Under the pieces are notes generated by a model. The model had not been told where the DNA came from. It saw only the letters and a list, made by a program, of their open reading frames with translations, and did no database searches. This document shows, one piece after another, positions 6,297 to 11,573 of a DNA stretch of 11,573 nt; the first letter of the stretch is position 1; each line of letters opens with the position of its first letter. Source of the stretch: JAUWNJ01 sp034190305 (GTDB lineage Bacteria; Planctomycetota; Phycisphaerae; SM23-33). Location: positions 1 through 11,573 of the forward strand of contig JAXHSV010000091.1 in NCBI GenBank assembly GCA_034190305.1, written 5' to 3'. Made by a program: the position numbers and the translations under genes.

Positions 6297-6341
6297 GGCT
6301 TGTAAGTTTTACCGTCGCCGAAACGGCGACGCATTCAAGCC
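6297..6341 (-). promoter_or_regulatory. Compact structured RNA element directly upstream of trmD
   Basis: GGCTTG (6297-6302) and CAAGCC (6336-6341) are exact inverted arms. They enclose a small GTAA/TTAC hairpin (6302-6312) and a perfect 8-bp stem, CGTCGCCG/CGGCGACG (6313-6320 with 6324-6331), closed by a 3-base loop. In the transcript this folds as a closed multi-branch structure whose last arm ends one base before the ATG at 6295 and seven before the ATG at 6289. No T-run follows, so it is not an intrinsic terminator. A role in controlling trmD translation or in processing the rpsP-trmD message is inferred. Confidence 0.55.
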
Positions 6342-6343
6342 GC

Positions 6344-6601
6344 CTATCTTTTCACGACGACGCCGTTTTTTGTCAGCAGGTCGCACACCGTATCGCTCGG
6401 TTGGGCGCCCTGACCGAGCCAATACTCGATCCGCTCGCGCTTCAGCGAAACCTGTTGATCGGGCGTCTTGGCCAGCGGGTCGTACCATCCGAGTTCTTCA
6501 AGGACGCGCCCGTCCCTGGGACGTTGCGAATCAACCGCATTAATCCGAAAAAAGGCGCGATGCCGCCTGCCAAATCTCTTCAATCGCAATCTTACCGCCA
6601 A
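6344..6601 (-). CDS. rpsP: 30S ribosomal protein S16
   Basis: 85 residues, the usual S16 size. The start is TTG 6601, chosen because GGAGAG lies five bases upstream and the product then begins AVRLRLKRFGRRHRAFFRI after the initiator Met, the canonical S16 N terminus. Other family features are DSQRPRDGRVLEELGWYDP, the ERIEYWLGQGAQPSDTV segment and a short basic tail. S16 is an assembly protein of the small-subunit body. It is the first gene of the rpsP-trmD-rplS-yraN-tatD cluster and is served by the promoter at 6679-6706. A TTG start is unusual for a highly expressed ribosomal gene. Confidence 0.95.
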   Translation of the reverse strand: MAVRLRLKRFGRRHRAFFRINAVDSQRPRDGRVLEELGWYDPLAKTPDQQVSLKRERIEYWLGQGAQPSDTVCDLLTKNGVVVKR

Positions 6602-6606
6602 AGGTT

Positions 6607-6612
6607 CTCTCC
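6607..6612 (-). promoter_or_regulatory. Ribosome binding site that fixes the rpsP TTG start
   Basis: On the minus strand GGAGAG ends five bases before TTG 6601. The longer frame starting at 6658 would add 19 residues not seen in S16 and has no such site. Confidence 0.75.
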
Positions 6613-6678
6613 GTATATTTTCCCCGCGACGCTTTCCTGACGTACAATTCACCTGCATCCGCGACGCGCAAGCGAATG

Positions 6679-6706
6679 ATTATATCAGCAAACAAGCCGA
6701 CATCAA
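6679..6706 (-). promoter_or_regulatory. Promoter of the rpsP-trmD-rplS operon
   Basis: On the minus strand TTGATG (6701-6706) and a perfect TATAAT (6679-6684) are 16 bases apart. Transcription should begin near 6672, giving a leader of about 70 bases before rpsP. The leader contains a 9-base direct repeat (GCGTCGCGG on the minus strand, at 6659-6667 and 6624-6632). AT-rich DNA lies upstream of the -35 box. Confidence 0.7.
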
Positions 6707-6821
6707 GATTTTTTTAATAACCTGTTTTACCATTACTCTACTTGTTGTTATGTCTTGCGCATTCAACACTTTTGTTTTTTTACACTTGCCAAGAGCCCGT
6801 TTAACCGTTTTCATAGAGAGC

Positions 6822-7430
6822 GTGAAGCAGAGCCTCCGTAGAACCATCCGTGAAAAACTTTCGGTAATGGCCCCAGCCGTCGCCCATGCCAGGAGCATGG
6901 CTGCGTGCAAGCGGCTGATGGATACGCCGGAGTTTGCTCGCTCCTCCGTTGTAATGATTTACCTGCCCATCCCCGGCGAAGTGGACATTTCACCCGTCGC
7001 CCTTCGTGGTTGGCAGGAACAAAAGATTATCTGTGCCCCGAAACTTTCCTGGGATCACCGGCACATGCTCCCGATCGAGATTCGCTCTCTTCAGGCCGGT
7101 CTGGTTTCCACGGTCAACGGCCTGCGTGAGCCGGCAGACGGAAAGCCGATCGCAATCGGAACACTGGACCTGGTACTGGTCCCCGCACTGGTCTTCGACC
7201 GGAACGGCAACCGTCTTGGTCGCGGCGCCGGGTTCTACGATCGCTTCCTCGCAACGGCGGAATTTCAGGGAATTTCCGTCGGGATCGCCTTCGAAGAACA
7301 GATTGTCGATGAGGTTCCGGTACATGGGCACGATGTACCGGTAAATATACTGGTAACGGATGAAAAAATTATGCGGTTCACCGGGTCCGGCCGGGCCGAT
7401 CATGGCAAGGATGCCGAAAGGAAAACCTAA
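6822..7430 (+). CDS. 5-formyltetrahydrofolate cyclo-ligase
   Basis: The enzyme converts 5-formyltetrahydrofolate to 5,10-methenyltetrahydrofolate with ATP in cytoplasmic one-carbon metabolism. From GTG 6822 the protein has 202 residues, the usual size, and begins KQSLRRTIREKL like family members. Visible motifs are YLPIPGEVDISP (47-58), the LVLVPALVFDRNGNRLGRGAGFYDR region (117-141; the family pattern is RLGxGxGYYDR) and a C-terminal VPVHGHDVPVNILVTD. The frame stays open back to 6468, but that part is antisense to rpsP. ATG 6750 would give 226 residues and has no ribosome binding site; the GTG has only a weak, close AGAGAG, so the start is uncertain. I see no convincing promoter between 6707 and 6821. 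The stop overlaps the next ATG by one base. Confidence 0.88.
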   Translation: MKQSLRRTIREKLSVMAPAVAHARSMAACKRLMDTPEFARSSVVMIYLPIPGEVDISPVALRGWQEQKIICAPKLSWDHRHMLPIEIRSLQAGLVSTVNGLREPADGKPIAIGTLDLVLVPALVFDRNGNRLGRGAGFYDRFLATAEFQGISVGIAFEEQIVDEVPVHGHDVPVNILVTDEKIMRFTGSGRADHGKDAERKT

Positions 7431-8461
7431 TGAGAAGATCACAACGCCGCTTTATAAGGTGGGTGCTTTTCATAATCGTAATTGCATTGATTGCTTTCGT
7501 AGCGAAGAGGCATTACTGGCCGGCGTCCCAGCCGGCGGATACCCAACCGGCCAAACCGGAGGTAAATGGCCTGTCCGGCCCGACAGATCGGATGCCGACA
7601 ACACAAGATGCACCGCCTACACCCACGCCAACAGTCAAAAAGGCCTCGCCCGCCGACCGTTCAGCCGCTCTGGCGCTGCTTGAGCAAGGGATGGGACTAT
7701 ACAGACAGAAGAAACACCTGGACGCCAGATCAACCCTTGCCGATGCGCTGAACACCTCTGCCCTTCCGGAAAAGCAGGCCGAAACGGCCAGGGCAAAACT
7801 ATCGGAACTGGCTGATAGAATGCTCTTTTCCCGCAAGGTTTTCCCGAACGACCCGTGTACATTCGCGTACACGTTCCAGAGCGGCGACGTACCGGTGCGG
7901 GTCGAACGCAAGTTGAAGCTGCGTGTTCCCGCCCAACTGATCCAGAAGATCAACAACATCCCGGATGCAACCAAGATACAAATCGGCCAGACCCTAAAAT
8001 TAATCCGCGGACCTTTCCACGCCGTCATCTCGAAAAGCCGGTGTGTTATGGACGTTTTTCTGGAAGAACCGAAGACCGGGGGGAAAATATTTGTTCGACG
8101 GTTTCGCGTCGGTGTGGGTATGGACGGTTCGACGCCGGCCGGACAATGGTGTGTTTCGCTGGGCGGGAAGATGACGCACGCTCCGTGGACCCCGCCGGCG
8201 TCAAGTAACCTGCCGAGAAAAAGAATCCAATGGGGCCAGCCGGGCTACCCGCTCGGTAAAATGGGCTATTGGATCAGCATAGAGGGAATCGGAAAAACAC
8301 CTTATACGCGGGAAGACGGCTACGGAATCCACGGAACCAATAACCCCGACAGCATCGGGAAAGCCTCCTCGTTAGGCTGCATCCGCCTGGCCGACGACGA
8401 CATCGAAATGGTCTTCGCCATGCTCTATGAAAAGTGGAGCACAGTGACGGTTCTTCCGTAG
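7430..8461 (+). CDS. L,D-transpeptidase (YkuD family) with membrane anchor and LysM-like region
   Basis: A 343-residue protein. It starts at ATG 7430, sharing one base with the previous stop (TAATG), with AAAGGA at 7417-7422, so translation is coupled. A basic N terminus and a hydrophobic helix (11-25) anchor it in the inner membrane. A Pro/Thr-rich linker (31-70) and an alpha-helical, TPR-like stretch (75-132) follow. Residues 146-193 look like a LysM peptidoglycan-binding domain. The YkuD catalytic domain spans about 196-342, with H301 in IHGT, S308, and SSLGCIR carrying catalytic C317 and R319. Such enzymes make 3-3 peptidoglycan cross-links or attach proteins to peptidoglycan in the periplasm. 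It ends 8 bases from the convergent lptD-like gene. Pairing with folate metabolism is probably not functional. Confidence 0.92.
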   Translation: MRRSQRRFIRWVLFIIVIALIAFVAKRHYWPASQPADTQPAKPEVNGLSGPTDRMPTTQDAPPTPTPTVKKASPADRSAALALLEQGMGLYRQKKHLDARSTLADALNTSALPEKQAETARAKLSELADRMLFSRKVFPNDPCTFAYTFQSGDVPVRVERKLKLRVPAQLIQKINNIPDATKIQIGQTLKLIRGPFHAVISKSRCVMDVFLEEPKTGGKIFVRRFRVGVGMDGSTPAGQWCVSLGGKMTHAPWTPPASSNLPRKRIQWGQPGYPLGKMGYWISIEGIGKTPYTREDGYGIHGTNNPDSIGKASSLGCIRLADDDIEMVFAMLYEKWSTVTVLP

Positions 8462-8469
8462 ATACCGGG

Positions 8470-11376
8470 TTAGTCCTTGTCTCTGCTTCGCTGGAGCAGA
8501 CCAACCCTTGATGTGCCGAGGCGGACTTCCGGGATACCTTCAGGCCAGACGCTCACCATCAAGGTTACGTCGTCGTAGGTCTTGTCGTATCCGAAGGTAA
8601 ACGCCACGTAAAGGCGGGGGAACTTCCTCGTCAGCGTTACACTGGTTGAGACGTTTTCCCCACCGTCGAAATCGAAGTCGTACTGTTCGAAGGCGCTTAT
8701 GGTGTACTTTCGGTTTATCTGGTAACTGGCGCCGAGTGTTCCAACTGTGCTGTCCAGCGCATTGACGTATCTGGCGCCGACGTAATATTTCAGCCGGGGG
8801 TCGCGCAGAACTGTCAGTCCTATGTTGGCCTTGCCTATATCGCCCGAATCGATGTCGTAATTGAAATCGCCCAGGAGAATCGTGGAGTCCGAGATATACC
8901 AGGCCGCATCGCCGTTGACGGCGTTTCTCGCCAGGCTGTACTCGGGCCTGGAGAAATAATATCTGCCGTCGGCGGGCAGGTGGGTGAAATCATCATCGAA
9001 GAGGCTCACAGCGAGATTAAGCCTCAGCCAGTCGGCGATATGGCGGTTTTCAGGCGCCCCGCGCTTGGTCTGCCATAATTGGCGAACGCCGATAGTTCCC
9101 CCACCGAGCCTGTGGATGTACTGCTCCATTTCCGGGCTGAAGGCGTACAAACGGTCCGGCTGGACGTCGGTGCATGAGAAAAACACCCCGCCATAGGGTG
9201 TGATTACGTGCTTGATGCCGTGCAGGTCCCACAGGCGATTATCCACGTCGTTATATATTCGCCAGATATGTGTCAGGGCGCTGAAACCGAGCTGTCCCCA
9301 CAATCTCGCCAGAGCGCCGTCGTCCGGCGTGTCGGACCAGGAAGTGACCCTTCCTGCGACGCCGGGAAGCAACCTTACGGGTCCGATGGCAAACGGGGCA
9401 TTGACCTCCGTTCGCACGTCGCCTCTTGCGGTGGTGTCGCTGGCGGGTATGTCGGCGTCGTGATCCGGGCGAAATCGAATTATTCCCAGATGTCCCTCGT
9501 TATAAAGCGTCAGGCGGTCCTGCCATAATGATTGGCCTATGAGATACCCGCCCAGGTCAGGGAACGCCTCGGTCTGCGTCAGAAAATCATTAATCCGCCA
9601 CTTTCCAAGAGCGGTAAAGGCCCAGTTGTCCCGCTGCTTCTTGGCATAGAGGATTGTTTCCTGCTCCTTGTCGGTCCAGAACTCGCCGGGATGAAACTCT
9701 TCCAGGTAATTCCTGTCGCTGAGGTAACTGATTTCCGTCTGAAGCATCCAGTCGCGGGGCAGAAAATGCTTGTGACGCCAGAGGAACCTGCCCCGATTTT
9801 TCGGCGCCGCGATGTCTTCGCGATCAGTTCCGAAGTCGTCCTCGCCTTTTCTATCGGTCAAATACGACCCGCGGGCATACCCGCTGTAGTTCTGACGTTC
9901 GTAACGAAGTTTAGGTCCGATCAGGAAGCCCCTCTCATACCAATTCATTTCCATTGTGCCCTTGAAACCGTCAGGCCTGGGAATGCCAAGCAGGCGGAAA
10001 AGATACCAGTCCGTCTCAACGCCCCAACCGAAGCGCCCGTCCTTGCCGGCGGTAACTTTTCGCAGTGCGGTGTGCCCTTCCTCGGCGTCGCCGATAAGCC
10101 GGGGTGTCCACAGGACCGGAACAGACAGGATATTGAACGTTGCGTTTTCAAGTTTGCTGTGCCAGGCTCGCTCGCCTACCGCAACCCATTTTTTTTCTTT
10201 TTCGTCGTAATAGTAACGCCTGGCGTCTTCCAGATACGCCCGACGGGCGGCAATATGATAACCCGGCGTGAGGAAATCACTGGTGGTAACGACAGCCTTT
10301 CGGAAATACCACGTTCCGCCCTTGGCGCCGGGCCTGTCGTCGTGTTCTTTAAGGGCGCCGAGTTGCCGGCCTTCTTCGGCTCGAATGTACACCGGTATGC
10401 CCCGCTGCTCCTGAACAGTGCGCATGACCGGTTCGAGGAAGATGGCGCGGGAATTGGCGAAATCGTAAAACAGTCGAGGCCCCCGGACAGTCCGCTCGCT
10501 CCGGCGAAGGATGACATCGCCTTCCAGATAAGCCCCGACGATTCTTTCTCTTTCCGGAGCCGCTCCGTCACCTTCCTGCGGCGAGGTATAAACTACGGCA
10601 CAGTCGGCACGCATCTGAACGAACAGGTCGCTGTCGGCGCTACCCTGCGAGAGATAGACGTTACCCTTGGCGATTGTAATCCGCTGTTTCTTTCCGGTGT
10701 CACTCGGATCGGATATTTCCTCGCTCGAGAAATCGTCCGCCCGGAAAGTTATAGGGCTGTAAGGTTTGGGTGCCGGTTTGACTGTCGGCTGGAGGGGTCT
10801 GGTCGATGCGGGGGCAGTGGTCGGTTTTTCCCGAACGGGAAGGGGAGGTTTGGCGCCGGATTGGGCTGAGGACGGATTACGCAGAGCCGATGCCCGCCGG
10901 TATAAAGGCGTCGATTCGCGGGATTGGCTGAGGTGCCTGCCGACTTTCGCGCTGAACCTGCCTCGCTGTCCGATGGTAACCATGATCGCCCGGTCGGTCG
11001 TAGTGGCGCCGTCGGGTTCGACAATTCTGGCCTTTTGGGTCAAGTTCCCTTCGATGTACACCTCGATGTCGCGGACAGTCGCCTTGCCCATACGGCGCTC
11101 GGCGATCCACAACACCGCATTTGCCCCGCTGAGTTTCCGACTGCCTACGGTCAGTGAAAAATCTCCCTCCACGACATTAACCGCCTCGCCGTCGGCGGTG
11201 AAAGTGTACATCATCTTCCCGGCAAGGGCGACATCGGCGCGGACATAAACTTTTTCCTCATCCCCCGCGGCAACGCAGGTACAGATTATCGCCAAGACAA
11301 ACGCCGCCGGCAGGTATCGCAACCTTGCACAACATCGTCCGAAATGATCCGCTCTGTCAGTCACACATGCTCGCAA
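8470..11376 (-). CDS. lptD: LptD/OstA-like outer-membrane LPS assembly protein
   Basis: A 968-residue protein from TTG 11376, with AAGG 11 bases upstream and a promoter just behind; GTG 11364 is an alternative start. Residues 20-38 are a signal peptide ending near CVAAG. Two OstA/LptA-like beta regions follow: about 43-135 and about 208-340, the latter with RADDFSSEE, ITIAKGNVYLSQG and AYLEGDVIL. A Pro-rich linker (168-208) joins them. From about 415 (ILSVPVLWTPRLIG) the alternating aromatic, strand-rich sequence fits the LptD beta-barrel, ending in short strands. LptD inserts lipopolysaccharide into the outer leaflet, receiving it from LptA. Two OstA-like regions and a spacer are more than in the E. 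coli protein, so it may reach further across the periplasm (inference). The paired cysteines of the E. coli protein are not evident. No lptE or lptA is adjacent. Confidence 0.82.
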   Translation of the reverse strand: MRACVTDRADHFGRCCARLRYLPAAFVLAIICTCVAAGDEEKVYVRADVALAGKMMYTFTADGEAVNVVEGDFSLTVGSRKLSGANAVLWIAERRMGKATVRDIEVYIEGNLTQKARIVEPDGATTTDRAIMVTIGQRGRFSAKVGRHLSQSRESTPLYRRASALRNPSSAQSGAKPPLPVREKPTTAPASTRPLQPTVKPAPKPYSPITFRADDFSSEEISDPSDTGKKQRITIAKGNVYLSQGSADSDLFVQMRADCAVVYTSPQEGDGAAPERERIVGAYLEGDVILRRSERTVRGPRLFYDFANSRAIFLEPVMRTVQEQRGIPVYIRAEEGRQLGALKEHDDRPGAKGGTWYFRKAVVTTSDFLTPGYHIAARRAYLEDARRYYYDEKEKKWVAVGERAWHSKLENATFNILSVPVLWTPRLIGDAEEGHTALRKVTAGKDGRFGWGVETDWYLFRLLGIPRPDGFKGTMEMNWYERGFLIGPKLRYERQNYSGYARGSYLTDRKGEDDFGTDREDIAAPKNRGRFLWRHKHFLPRDWMLQTEISYLSDRNYLEEFHPGEFWTDKEQETILYAKKQRDNWAFTALGKWRINDFLTQTEAFPDLGGYLIGQSLWQDRLTLYNEGHLGIIRFRPDHDADIPASDTTARGDVRTEVNAPFAIGPVRLLPGVAGRVTSWSDTPDDGALARLWGQLGFSALTHIWRIYNDVDNRLWDLHGIKHVITPYGGVFFSCTDVQPDRLYAFSPEMEQYIHRLGGGTIGVRQLWQTKRGAPENRHIADWLRLNLAVSLFDDDFTHLPADGRYYFSRPEYSLARNAVNGDAAWYISDSTILLGDFNYDIDSGDIGKANIGLTVLRDPRLKYYVGARYVNALDSTVGTLGASYQINRKYTISAFEQYDFDFDGGENVSTSVTLTRKFPRLYVAFTFGYDKTYDDVTLMVSVWPEGIPEVRLGTSRVGLLQRSRDKD

Positions 11377-11398
11377 TGATTGAAAAACCTTGCGGGTG

Positions 11399-11426
11399 AT
11401 TATAGGTCAGGGTGGGAGTAAGTCAA
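11399..11426 (-). promoter_or_regulatory. Strong sigma70-type promoter of the lptD-like gene
   Basis: On the minus strand TTGACT (11421-11426) and a perfect TATAAT (11399-11404) are 16 bases apart, 11 of 12 consensus positions. The start point would be near 11392, so the leader before TTG 11376 is only about 16 bases. Upstream lies an imperfect palindrome (ATGTT...AACAT, 11428-11443), a possible operator. Confidence 0.75.
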
Positions 11427-11543
11427 ATGTTCTTGAAAACATCTTGATCGAAGCAAACGACGGCTTCTTGTTAATTTACAGAAAAAATGTTACGTTCCCA
11501 CGCAGACTAATTTGAAATTTACTCTATTCTGTAAGGAAGTCGC

Positions 11544-11573
11544 ATGATTATCAGGGCAGGTAACTTATCCATT
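11544..11573 (+). CDS. Start of an unidentified gene, cut by the window edge
   Basis: ATG 11544 follows AAGGAAG at 11533-11539 with four bases between and opens MIIRAGNLSI, in frame to the last base. Ten codons are too few to name a family. It is divergent from the lptD-like gene, and the 167-base gap between their starts is AT-rich; I see no convincing promoter for this direction. Confidence 0.5.
   Translation, partial: MIIRAGNLSI

Noticed and set aside
6313..6331. GC-rich 8-bp stem considered as an intrinsic terminator after rpsP
   Set aside because: No run of T follows on either strand, and trmD, needed from the same operon, begins right after.
6726..6754. TTTACC-17-TATGTC as a promoter for the cyclo-ligase gene
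   Set aside because: Only about seven of twelve consensus bases; too weak to annotate.
6468..6821. 118-codon extension of the formyltetrahydrofolate cyclo-ligase
   Set aside because: The first part is antisense to rpsP and the promoter region; the family N terminus starts at GTG 6822.
9532..10869. 445-codon open frame on the plus strand
   Set aside because: It lies antisense to the well-supported lptD-like gene, its product has no signal peptide or known motif, and there is no ribosome binding site; a GC-rich shadow frame.
1..11573. tRNA, rRNA, CRISPR, transposase or integrase signals
   Set aside because: I saw no cloverleaf ending in CCA, regularly spaced repeats, or mobile-element proteins on either strand.

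Overview
The window looks like chromosomal DNA of a planctomycete-type bacterium, most likely an uncultivated Phycisphaerae-like lineage (inference). A PEP-CTERM protein, a MoxR ATPase, an LptD-like outer-membrane protein and an L,D-transpeptidase together indicate a diderm cell with lipopolysaccharide-type transport, peptidoglycan and exosortase sorting. Intergenic gaps hold interrupted palindromes of a kind common in such genomes. There is no rRNA, tRNA, CRISPR array, transposase or phage gene, and most genes are ordinary housekeeping genes.

Left part (1-2665, plus strand). The 3' end of a DUF401 membrane protein is followed 48 bases later by an enolase-superfamily enzyme of the o-succinylbenzoate synthase / N-succinylamino acid racemase group; the two are probably co-transcribed. 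A gap holding an inverted repeat and a good sigma70-type promoter leads to a small secreted PEP-CTERM protein.

Centre (2675-6601, minus strand). Transcription runs rpsP, trmD, rplS, yraN, tatD, moxR from a promoter at 6679-6706. This is the classical S16-TrmD-L19 translation operon, but rimM is absent between rpsP and trmD, and rnhB is absent between rplS and yraN. A compact, highly structured 45-base element occupies the rpsP-trmD gap. The trmD-rplS and tatD-moxR gaps each hold a long interrupted palindrome with a second hairpin nested inside. L19 carries an unusual acidic tail, and TrmD has Glu at the position of the catalytic Asp.

Right part (6822-11573). 5-formyltetrahydrofolate cyclo-ligase and an L,D-transpeptidase with a LysM-like region are translationally coupled on the plus strand. 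They converge, with only 8 bases between, on a 968-residue LptD-like protein on the minus strand that has its own strong promoter (11399-11426). Divergent from it, the first ten codons of another gene run off the right edge.

No clear new multi-gene system is visible. The best leads are the structured element ahead of trmD, the nested palindromes inside the translation operon, the L19 acidic tail, the TrmD Asp-to-Glu change, and the DUF401-racemase pair.
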